Assembly: GCA_025059415.1 (NCBI GenBank)
Contig: JANXDQ010000007.1
Coordinates: 1-29,760, forward strand
DNA: 29,760 nt
From: Aigarchaeota archaeon
Lineage (GTDB): Archaea > Thermoproteota > Nitrososphaeria_A > Caldarchaeales > Wolframiiraptoraceae
Reading direction: 5' to 3'
This document shows, piece by piece, positions 16,896-24,169 of the stretch. Position 1 is the stretch's first letter. Each line of letters opens with the position of its first letter. A model generated the notes under the pieces. That model had not been told where the DNA came from. It worked only from the letters and a program-made list of their open reading frames with translations, and made no database searches. Made by a program: the position numbers and the translations under genes.

Positions 16896-16919
16896 CCGCG
16901 GGCACCACGAAGAAACAAC

Positions 16920-18416
16920 TTGAGCAACTACGTCAGGATATTCGATACGACCCTTAGGGATGGTGAGCAGACCCCAGGCGTAACCCTGACTCCTGAACAG
17001 AAGCTGGAGATAGCGGTACAGCTCGATAGGCTTGGGGTTGACGTGATAGAGGCGGGGTTCCCGGCGGCCTCGATGGGCGAGATGGAGGCCGTTAAGCGCG
17101 TCTCGGAGGCCGGGTTAAGGGCTGAGATTTGCGCCCTGGCAAGGGCTGTTAAAGAGGATATAGACGCGGCCATGAAATGTGACCCGGGCTCGATACACGT
17201 ATTCTTCTCAACCAGCGATGTCCACCTGAGATCCGTCTTGAAGATTAGCTACGAGGAGGCGCTTAGGAGGATTGAGGAGGCGATCGATTACACGAAGGCC
17301 CACGGCTTCATCTGCGAGTTCTCGCCCATGGACGCGACGAGGACTAACTTGGACTTCCTAAAGCGCGTCTGCGTCCTCGCCGAGGAAACCGGCGCAGACC
17401 GCATCAACATCCCTGACACCGTCGGGATAATGACCCCGAGATCCATGCACGAGTTGATCTCGGAGATAAGGGGGGTCGTGAATGTCCCGATAAGCGTCCA
17501 CTGCCACAACGATTTCGGGCTCGCCGTCGCCAACACCCTTTCGGGGATAGAAGCCGGAGCGGTTCAAGCACACGTGACGATGAACGGTATAGGTGAGAGG
17601 GCTGGAAACGCCGCGCTCGAGGAAGTGGTCTTGGCCCTACACCTGCTATTTGGGAAAAAGACCAAGATAGATGCCTCGAAGATTTACGCCACATCCCAGA
17701 TCGTTAGGAGGCTCACGGGCGTGCCCATCCAGCCACATAAGCCCATAGTTGGAGACAATGCCTTCGCACACGAGTCCGGGATACATGTTAGGGGCGTGGT
17801 CATGGACCCGGCGTCATTCGAGCCATTCAAGCCCGAGCTCGTTGGCAGGGTTAGGAAGATAGTTGCGGGTAAGCACGCTGGGAGACACGGGATCAAGACC
17901 ATCCTCGAGGAAAGTGGGCTGACTCCAACAGAACAGCAGCTCGAAAAGATAGTGGAGAGGGTAAAGGAGCTCGGGGACAAGGGCAAAGCGGTCACGGATA
18001 CCGACGTCGTAGCGATCGCGAGGTCGATAATGGAAACCCCGCCATCCGAGAAGAAGATCCTAGACCTCAAGGAGCTCGCCGTAATGACTGGGACGGGCGT
18101 GATCCCGACCTCTTCCGTGAGGCTATCGGTCAGGGGCAAAGACTACGTCGCCTCGGAGACCGGCGTGGGGCCAGTCGACGCATCCCTTAAGGCCATTCAG
18201 AGGATTATCCAGAACTTGGCGAGGGTGAATTTGAAGGAGTTTAGAATAGAGGCTGTTACGGGCGGATCCGACGCCGTCGCCGAGGTGATAGTCAAGGTCG
18301 AGGATGAGGGCGGGAGAATGGTCTCCGCGAGGGGCGCGAGAGAGGATATAGTCATGGCCAGCGTGGAGGCGATGATAAACGCGTTGAATAAGCTCCTGTC
18401 GGAGAGGGCGACCTAG
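16920..18416 (+). CDS. leuA: 2-isopropylmalate synthase (or citramalate synthase)
   Basis: A 498-aa DRE-TIM metallolyase that adds acetyl-CoA to 2-oxoisovalerate. The catalytic barrel shows RIFDTTLRDGEQTPGV at the start, EAGFPAAS, the metal-binding HCHNDFG motif and GIGERAGNAALEE. A short communication segment is followed by the C-terminal LeuA allosteric domain (from about residue 385, SVRLSVRGKDYVASETG...), which binds leucine in LeuA or isoleucine in CimA. The two cannot be told apart by eye; position at the end of ilvBNC-leuCDB favours LeuA. The frame is open back to 16710 inside leuB, but homology begins at TTG 16920, 30 bp after a TATA-like element. Confidence 0.9.
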   Translation: MSNYVRIFDTTLRDGEQTPGVTLTPEQKLEIAVQLDRLGVDVIEAGFPAASMGEMEAVKRVSEAGLRAEICALARAVKEDIDAAMKCDPGSIHVFFSTSDVHLRSVLKISYEEALRRIEEAIDYTKAHGFICEFSPMDATRTNLDFLKRVCVLAEETGADRINIPDTVGIMTPRSMHELISEIRGVVNVPISVHCHNDFGLAVANTLSGIEAGAVQAHVTMNGIGERAGNAALEEVVLALHLLFGKKTKIDASKIYATSQIVRRLTGVPIQPHKPIVGDNAFAHESGIHVRGVVMDPASFEPFKPELVGRVRKIVAGKHAGRHGIKTILEESGLTPTEQQLEKIVERVKELGDKGKAVTDTDVVAIARSIMETPPSEKKILDLKELAVMTGTGVIPTSSVRLSVRGKDYVASETGVGPVDASLKAIQRIIQNLARVNLKEFRIEAVTGGSDAVAEVIVKVEDEGGRMVSARGAREDIVMASVEAMINALNKLLSERAT

Positions 18417-18433
18417 GGAGGCCCCAAAAATCC

Positions 18434-19180
18434 TCAGAGCCCGGCGAAATGTTTTTTCAATAACTCGCTGACCTCTCCCAGGTCCCTGAGTAGAAATCCG
18501 TAGCAATTCTCTGGCGAGTCCGGGGCCACGAAGAGGAGCAGTACATCCCTGAAGTCGGCGACGAAGAAGCTCAGTGGTATGGGCGAGCTCACCGGCCTCC
18601 CGCCAAGCTCCTCGAGGACCTTGTTGATGGTTTCGCGTGGGATCGCTTTCTCGAGCAAGCTGATGTCTATGGTTAAGTGGATTCTGACGCCTCTTTCCCG
18701 GATCCTCCTCAACTTATCCGCCAAGGTCTCAAAGACCTCGGAGGGGAAGTAGACCACTCTGACCAATAGATCTCCTAGGGCGTTGTCCAGGAGTTCCAGC
18801 GCCGCTCTATACGCGTGCACCCCCCTAAGTAGTGAGACCTCGCACTTCGATATCGGCCTACTTGAGAGGTATAACTTGTTCAAGTACCTTATGGACTCGG
18901 AGAGTTCTACGATGAGTTGATTTTTCAAGGGCTCAAGGCCTCTCTCAGGGTGGATCGCGGCGTAGACGGCGGGCCTCGCCCCCCTAATCCTCTGGATGAA
19001 CCCCCGATTCTCAAGCCTGGAGAGCACGTCGTATATCCTCGTCCTTGGGACCCCCGACCGCATCGCCACCTCAGAGGCCTCCGCCTCTCCAAGCTCCACC
19101 ACGGCCACATACGCCCTGGCCTCATAATCCGTTAATCCAAGCTTTTTCAGGGCTTCGATGACCCCCCGGTCCCCACTCAT
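18434..19180 (-). CDS. TrmB-family transcriptional regulator
   Basis: A 248-aa regulator. Residues 8-80 are the TrmB winged helix: LKKLGLTDYEARAYVAVVEL, then EVAMRSGVPRTRIYDVLSRL (recognition helix), GFIQRI and PAVYAAIHPERGL. The C-terminal part (about 110-248) resembles the phospholipase-D-like ligand domain of short TrmB proteins, not the full maltose-binding domain of Thermococcus TrmB, so the effector is unknown. It is divergent from the ABC export genes with a 75-bp shared promoter holding a perfect inverted repeat (19195-19216), so autoregulation and control of that operon are likely. It converges on leuA, with 17 bp between stops. Confidence 0.92.
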   Translation of the reverse strand: MSGDRGVIEALKKLGLTDYEARAYVAVVELGEAEASEVAMRSGVPRTRIYDVLSRLENRGFIQRIRGARPAVYAAIHPERGLEPLKNQLIVELSESIRYLNKLYLSSRPISKCEVSLLRGVHAYRAALELLDNALGDLLVRVVYFPSEVFETLADKLRRIRERGVRIHLTIDISLLEKAIPRETINKVLEELGGRPVSSPIPLSFFVADFRDVLLLFVAPDSPENCYGFLLRDLGEVSELLKKHFAGL

Positions 19181-19194
19181 TGGAAATAATACTC

Positions 19195-19216
19195 TAAAAG
19201 TTACAAAAAACTTTTA
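19195..19216. promoter_or_regulatory. Perfect inverted repeat in the trmB/ABC divergent promoter
   Basis: TAAAAGTT (19195-19202), a 6-bp spacer and AACTTTTA (19209-19216) form a perfect 22-bp palindrome. Each arm reads as an AACTTTTA TATA-like box, one for each direction: the right arm is about 40 bp before the ATPase start and the left arm about 15-22 bp before the trmB ATG. A dimeric winged-helix regulator binding here would cover both TATA elements and repress both genes. Two back-to-back TATA boxes could produce the same symmetry without being an operator. Confidence 0.55.
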
Positions 19217-19255
19217 TTGTCGCCGGGGGTCCGAGGCCACGGGTGAGGACACGGC

Positions 19256-19939
19256 TTGGAGATTCCGGCAATAAAATTCGATAATGTCTGGAAGATTTAT
19301 AGGATGGGCGCCGTCGAGGTGCCGGCGCTTAAGGGGTTGAGCATCGAGATCAGGCGTGGGGAGCACGTCGCGGTGATGGGGCCCTCGGGGAGTGGGAAAT
19401 CCACCTTCCTACACCTCGCGGGGGCCCTAGATAAGCCAACCAAGGGACGCATCTTAATAGAGGGCAGGGACCCGAATAAGCTGAGTGACGGGGAGCTGAG
19501 CATGCTCAGGAACAAGTACATCGGCTTCGTCTTCCAGACCTTCAATTTGATCCCGAGGCTCACGGCCTTACAAAATGTAATGCTGCCGCTCATTTTGCGG
19601 GGGGTGGATGGGGTGGAGCGCGTTAAGCGGGCCAAGGAGGCCTTGGAGCGGGTTGGGCTAGGGCACAGGATCAATCATAGACCCACCGAGATGAGTGGCG
19701 GCGAGCAGCAGAGGGTGGCGATGGCGAGGGCCATAGTGACGGATCCCAAGATAATCTTGGCGGATGAGCCGACTGGAAACCTCGATTCGGCCTCGGCGGC
19801 CGAGATCGTGAACTTGCTCACGACGTTGAATAGGGATCTGGGGATAACGCTGGTGGTCGTCACCCATAACCCCGAAGCGGCCGCCCCCGCCCGGAGAATT
19901 GTGAGGATTAGGGATGGTGTGGTCTATGAAGGGAACTAG
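19256..19939 (+). CDS. ABC transporter ATPase, MacB/LolD type
   Basis: A 227-aa ATP-binding subunit. Walker A is GPSGSGKST (about 42-50), the Q-loop is FVFQTFNLIPRLTALQNV, the signature is MSGGEQQRVAMARAI, and Walker B with D-loop is IILADEPTGNLDSA, then the switch His in VVTHNPE. The FNLIPRLTALQNV and DEPTGNLD patterns are those of the MacB/LolD/FtsE group, which drive mechanotransmission and do not import through a channel. The start is TTG at 19256 with a GGTGA ribosome-binding sequence at 19242-19246, so this transcript appears to have a leader. It overlaps the next gene by 14 nt. Confidence 0.95.
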   Translation: MEIPAIKFDNVWKIYRMGAVEVPALKGLSIEIRRGEHVAVMGPSGSGKSTFLHLAGALDKPTKGRILIEGRDPNKLSDGELSMLRNKYIGFVFQTFNLIPRLTALQNVMLPLILRGVDGVERVKRAKEALERVGLGHRINHRPTEMSGGEQQRVAMARAIVTDPKIILADEPTGNLDSASAAEIVNLLTTLNRDLGITLVVVTHNPEAAAPARRIVRIRDGVVYEGN

Positions 19940-21875
19940 TCTAATCTTGGTAACCCTGCTAGCATTATCCGCAATCGCGCCATCTATTGCCTTAGCCGAT
20001 GCTGTGCCGGACATAGTATTCTCGAATGCCTGGTTCGGGGACTACAACGCCAGGATCGAGGTGGCTCCCGGAGACAGGAATGTCCAGCTGGTAATCGAGC
20101 TCGTGAACAGCATGGAGGAGCCGATAAGATACGTCGAGGGCAACCTCTATCTCCCGGAGGGATTCAAGGATGCGAGGAGCGGCGGCTCCATCGCCGGGCC
20201 ATCGGTAAGCGAGCGGGTCCCCGCGGGAGGACGATTCTACTTAACCTTCCTACTGGATGTCGGGGATGACGTGGAGCTGGGAATGCATGTGGCGAGCCTC
20301 GCTCTTAGATACGTTGAATGGGATGAGGACGCCATCTCCTTGACCAACCTCAAGGTGAGCTTCAGGATCACTGGGAGAAGTATCGTCAAACCAGTTTTAA
20401 GCGGTGATGTTTTGGAGCCGGGCGAGCCGGAGACCTTGGCGCTAACTGTAAAGAACCTCGGATCGGCTCCTGCGTCCTCGACGGAGATCTGGATAGAGTC
20501 GAGATCCCCCGGATTAGCCGTGTTGGAGGGCGGTGGAAGGCACTTCCTCGGGAACATCGCCCCGGGATCCTCAATAATGATCCCCCTCAAAGTCCTGGCC
20601 AGTAGATCTCTGGCCGACTCCATCGCCAGCATATCCATAATCGTGGCCTACGTCAACTCCCACGGGCTCGGGATCCAGGAAAACCACCAGCTCTCACTCG
20701 CAGTTGCCCCACTGGGCGGGGTCGGAGTGATCTTAGACGCCATCATCGAGAACCCGATCCTCGAGCCAAGTGAGTCAAGCGATCTAACGATCATTGTAAC
20801 CAATAGGGGCTCGGAAACGGCGAGGGATGTGAATCTAGAGGTCGCCCTATCCCAGATAGCCAATCCACCCATAACCATCCAGGAAGGGTCGCTGGCGGCG
20901 AAGCTCGGCGACCTGGCACCCGGAGATGAAAGAAAACTGACATTGAAGGTCTTCGTGAACGAGTTGGCATCCGGCAAGTCCTTCACGATCCCCATCTCGA
21001 TCACGTATTTCGATGATGAGGGGAGACACATGGCCCAGAGGGGCTTAACGATAACGGTCCTAGAGGAGAGTGTGCGGAATAGGCTGAGGATATACTCGAG
21101 CGAATACGTGCGGGGAGGCATGATAGAGTCAGCGAACATAACGATCGAGAACATCTCGGGTGGGGAGCTCGAGGACGTAACCATAACGATCTCGCCGACG
21201 GTTGGCTGGGTGACGCTCCTCGGCCCAACCACGTGGAACCTACCAAGCCTGAAAAATGGCGAGAGGAAGGTGATGGAGTTGAAGGTCTACATCCCCTCGG
21301 AGACATCGGTGGGCTCGACCGTTGGCGAGCCGTTCACCCTGAGGGTGTTGGCGAGCTTCAGGGAGCCCGGAGGCCGCGTCAGAAATGAGGAACACCTACT
21401 TGGGATGTATGTTAGGGGCATAATCGACATCAAGCTCCAAGAAATATCAATTGAGAAGCTCGGCGGAGAACTACTCCTAATTGGGAGGATCCTCAACGAG
21501 GGGACGGAGAAGGCTTCGTACACAAGGGTCGAGGTGGTGGGCGGCGACATAGCCGCGGCCAAGATAAGCTATCTGGGAGACGTGGAGCCAAACGCCCCAA
21601 TACTCTTCAACATCCCGATCGAGGGAATCGCGAAGAACGAGGGGAGCGCAAGGGTTGCGCTGAAGATAAGCTACTTGGACTCCCTGCGAAACCTCGGGGA
21701 AGAAGTGATCGAGGCCTCGGTAGAAGTCCCCGTGCAGAGCGTAGAACCCACGAAAGAGGCTAAGCCGAACATCATCCAAGAGTATCTCCCAGCCATTTCC
21801 GCGATCGCCATAATCATCGCCGTGGCCATAGCCGTCTACGCGGTGAGGAGGTCGAGGAGGGTTGAAGCTCCTTGA
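19926..21875 (+). CDS. Secreted, C-terminally anchored Ig-like repeat protein of the ABC module (COG1361-like)
   Basis: About 649 aa. A signal peptide (KGTSLILVTLLALSAIAPS then IALADA) is followed by a long extracellular part of tandem Ig-like/CARDB-type modules. The recurring pattern 'leucine/valine-rich strand, x-N-x-G-S/T/G, x-A' is seen as ALTVKNLGSAPASS, TIIVTNRGSETARD, NITIENISGGELED and IGRILNEGTEKASY, giving at least four units. One transmembrane helix near the end (LPAISAIAIIIAVAIAVYAV) is followed by RRSRR, so the C-terminus is cytoplasmic. Such S-layer-domain-like proteins often accompany archaeal MacB-type transporters and may act as a substrate-facing partner. ATG 19926 gives a clean signal peptide; ATG 19914 is the alternative. 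The 3' end overlaps the permease by 14 nt. Confidence 0.85.
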   Translation: MKGTSLILVTLLALSAIAPSIALADAVPDIVFSNAWFGDYNARIEVAPGDRNVQLVIELVNSMEEPIRYVEGNLYLPEGFKDARSGGSIAGPSVSERVPAGGRFYLTFLLDVGDDVELGMHVASLALRYVEWDEDAISLTNLKVSFRITGRSIVKPVLSGDVLEPGEPETLALTVKNLGSAPASSTEIWIESRSPGLAVLEGGGRHFLGNIAPGSSIMIPLKVLASRSLADSIASISIIVAYVNSHGLGIQENHQLSLAVAPLGGVGVILDAIIENPILEPSESSDLTIIVTNRGSETARDVNLEVALSQIANPPITIQEGSLAAKLGDLAPGDERKLTLKVFVNELASGKSFTIPISITYFDDEGRHMAQRGLTITVLEESVRNRLRIYSSEYVRGGMIESANITIENISGGELEDVTITISPTVGWVTLLGPTTWNLPSLKNGERKVMELKVYIPSETSVGSTVGEPFTLRVLASFREPGGRVRNEEHLLGMYVRGIIDIKLQEISIEKLGGELLLIGRILNEGTEKASYTRVEVVGGDIAAAKISYLGDVEPNAPILFNIPIEGIAKNEGSARVALKISYLDSLRNLGEEVIEASVEVPVQSVEPTKEAKPNIIQEYLPAISAIAIIIAVAIAVYAVRRSRRVEAP

Positions 21876-23088
21876 CATACTGTGGTATGCATTTAAGGGT
21901 CTTAGGGATAGGAAGACGAGGAGCGTCCTGACGATACTCGGGATCGCGATAGGCATAACCGCGGTAATAACCTTGGTCTCGAACACGAGCGGCTTCGATA
22001 ACTTCCTCACAGAAGTCCTCTCAAGGATAGGGAGCAATAACCTGTGGATAATCCCAACCGAGGGGGGCGTGAAATTCACGGACACGGACGTAGTCATGCT
22101 CTCGAGGCTTCCAGGCGTGAGGGCAACCGCCCCATTCTATTTCCAGAGGGTCCTGTTGAAGGCGGGCTCCATCGAGAAATATGTCAACTTTCTGGCCACC
22201 GATCCCAGGGTGATTAAGTTGATCCTCCCCGATCTAAATCTCAAGGAGGGGGAACCGCTCCAGCCCTCGGACGTAGCCCTCGTAGCCCTAGGCCACAAGG
22301 TCGCGAACCCCCCGGAGGATCCGAACAAGCAGATAAGGCTATACTCATCGGTCTCCATCCTGATCCAACAGAGCTCAATCCTGAAGACTAGGAGTTTCAT
22401 GGTTGGAGCGATCTACGATGAATTCGGCTCGACCCCATACCTAGATGTCGATAACAGCATCCTCGCCAGCGTTGAGGCAGCCAGAAGCCTCCTCGGGTCA
22501 AAGCATTACCCGGCTATAGTGATAGTCGCCGAATCGCCTGAGGCGGTTGAGCCCCTCATCGAGATGCTGAGAGACATGTACGGGGACAGGATCGAGATAA
22601 TTAGCCCGCTCACGATCGTGAGGAATGTGAGGGCGATAATATCGAACTTCTCAATATTCATGTTCGTGGTCGCGAGTGTTTCCCTAGTCGTCGCCGGCAT
22701 AGGGATCATGAACACGATGATGATGTCGGTCATGGAGAGGACCCGCGAAATAGGCATACTCAGGGCTATAGGCTTTAGTCAAAGAGATGTGGCGACGATC
22801 TTCCTCGCAGAAGCGGCATTAATAGGCGTCATAGGCGGATTACTCGGGATACTCCTCGGAGCATCGGCATCCCTTACCCTCGGGGACGTATTCGGGAGAA
22901 TGTTCCAAGTTGGGGAGACGAGCACCCGGATGGGCCAGGTAATACAGATATCATACACCCCGGTCATCTCGCTGAACCTGATCATAGAAAGCTTCCTCTT
23001 CGCAATCTTCGTCGGTGTATTCTCAGGCCTCTACCCGGCCATGAAGGCCTCGAGGATGGACCCCGTCCAAGCCCTAAGAGCAGAGTGA
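21862..23088 (+). CDS. ABC transporter permease, MacB/FtsX family
   Basis: A 408-aa permease with the four-helix MacB layout: one N-terminal helix in RSVLTILGIAIGITAVITLVS, a large extracellular domain (about 45-255), then three helices (IFMFVVASVSLVVAGIGIMN, the AALIGVIGGLLGILLGAS region and LIIESFLFAIFVGVFSGLYP). The conserved MMMSVMERTREIGILRAIGF coupling segment and the terminal YPAMKASRMDPVQALR motif are present. It should dimerise with the upstream ATPase. Start TTG at 21862 lies inside the preceding gene, which fits one polycistronic message. The transported substrate cannot be read from sequence. Confidence 0.94.
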   Translation: MKLLDILWYAFKGLRDRKTRSVLTILGIAIGITAVITLVSNTSGFDNFLTEVLSRIGSNNLWIIPTEGGVKFTDTDVVMLSRLPGVRATAPFYFQRVLLKAGSIEKYVNFLATDPRVIKLILPDLNLKEGEPLQPSDVALVALGHKVANPPEDPNKQIRLYSSVSILIQQSSILKTRSFMVGAIYDEFGSTPYLDVDNSILASVEAARSLLGSKHYPAIVIVAESPEAVEPLIEMLRDMYGDRIEIISPLTIVRNVRAIISNFSIFMFVVASVSLVVAGIGIMNTMMMSVMERTREIGILRAIGFSQRDVATIFLAEAALIGVIGGLLGILLGASASLTLGDVFGRMFQVGETSTRMGQVIQISYTPVISLNLIIESFLFAIFVGVFSGLYPAMKASRMDPVQALRAE

Positions 23089-23447
23089 CCTCAAACCGCT
23101 CAACCAAAAATCCAACTCTAAATCTTCGGTTAATAGATTTTAAAGAACATTTGGAGGAGATTAGACGAGTGGTGGGCGTGGTCTCGACGTGGGATGAGGC
23201 GCGGAACATGGCCTTGAGGGAGGCGGAGAAAAGGCTCGGCTTCCCGATCAAGAAGTATTGGGTGGATTCCATACGTCTCGAGCCCGAGGAGACCGGCAGT
23301 CACTGGGTAGTTAAGTTAGATCTCCAGGTTAGAAAATCGCTGGTCAGGAAATCCCTCATCCACATCTCGATGGAGATAGACCCCTCCACGGGTGAGGTGA
23401 AGAGCTTCCAGGCGAAGGAGCATCAGCCGGCTCAGCGAGTCAATTAA
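23085..23447 (+). CDS. Small PepSY-like protein, fourth gene of the ABC module
   Basis: A 120-aa protein starting with GTG at 23085 and overlapping the permease stop by 4 nt (GTGA), so it is probably the last gene of the operon. Residues about 35-110 have a PepSY-like arrangement: a helix (WDEARNMALREAEKRL), then strands HWVVKLDLQVR and LIHISMEIDPSTGEVKSF ending in the typical 'D-x-x-TGEV' turn. No signal peptide or membrane helix is apparent, so it may act in the cytoplasm. The first 20 residues are polar and not conserved-looking; a GTG near 23170 after GGAGG would give a shorter protein. Function is unknown. Confidence 0.6.
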   Translation: MTSNRSTKNPTLNLRLIDFKEHLEEIRRVVGVVSTWDEARNMALREAEKRLGFPIKKYWVDSIRLEPEETGSHWVVKLDLQVRKSLVRKSLIHISMEIDPSTGEVKSFQAKEHQPAQRVN

Positions 23448-23582
23448 CTTCACCTCTCCGAACTCGGCAAACTCCTCATCGCCGGCACCAGAGAATACTA
23501 GTTACCGAAATTTGACTGTTTATCCAAAATATGCCCTTCGGGCCTCAAGATTTTTAGAAACCATTGCTATGCCACATATTGG

Positions 23583-24167
23583 ATGAACCTGGCTGATGCG
23601 CGGCGCCGAAGGAGAATGGCTCCGGGCCAGATCTATGATGTTCCCGCCGAGGGATATGATGAACTCTATGGTAAAGAGCAGTATGAGAAATATGTGGTCG
23701 CGTCTGCGGCGCTGGGGGAGTCGATTCGGGAATTCAGTATCGTGGCCGACATCGGATGCGCAACGGGGTTATTCGGCGAATATCTGAGGTCGGTTGGCTT
23801 CGAGGGCTTATACATAGGGGTAGACGTCTTGGAGGATCGCCTGGAGATCATGAGGCGGAAATCAAGCGGCTCTTGGATGCCCATTCAGGCCGATGCGGAG
23901 CATCTACCACTCAGAACAAATTCGATAGATCTCGCCGTGTGCATTACGGTCATCCACCTCCTAGACGTGGGAAAAGCGGTGGAAGAGCTCCTCAGGATTT
24001 CTAGGGAGGTGATCATAATCACGTTGCTGAGGAATAGAATTGACCTGAGAGATGAGGTCTTGAAGCATTTAAACGGGCTATCCATAAAAGGGCTCTCAAT
24101 CCCTGGGGTAAAAGATGAGGTATTCATCGCGTATAAGACCATCAGGCAGGCTCCCCGTGAAGCGTGA
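23583..24167 (+). CDS. Class I SAM-dependent methyltransferase
   Basis: A 194-aa Rossmann-fold methyltransferase. Motif I is VADIGCATGLFGEYL (about 57-71), the acidic end of strand 2 is YIGVDVLEDRLEIM, motif II/III is IQADAEHLPLRTNSIDLAV, and motif IV/V continues ITVIHLLDVGKAVEELLRIS. The N-terminal DVPAEGYDELYGKEQYEKY helix is common in type-11 archaeal enzymes acting on small molecules or RNA; the substrate cannot be predicted. The N-terminus has a run of arginines (DARRRRRMAPG), so a start at the later ATG (residue 12) is possible. It converges on aspS with two bases between the stops. Confidence 0.85.
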   Translation: MNLADARRRRRMAPGQIYDVPAEGYDELYGKEQYEKYVVASAALGESIREFSIVADIGCATGLFGEYLRSVGFEGLYIGVDVLEDRLEIMRRKSSGSWMPIQADAEHLPLRTNSIDLAVCITVIHLLDVGKAVEELLRISREVIIITLLRNRIDLRDEVLKHLNGLSIKGLSIPGVKDEVFIAYKTIRQAPREA

Positions 24168-24169
24168 TT

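Noticed and set aside
16710..16919. 70-residue N-terminal extension of LeuA
   Set aside because: It is inside leuB in another frame, and the synthase family begins at the RIFDTTLRDGEQ block just after TTG 16920.
21477..22097. 206-codon minus-strand frame across the repeat-protein/permease junction
   Set aside because: It overlaps two well-supported genes on the other strand, and its translation is low in structure and motif-free.
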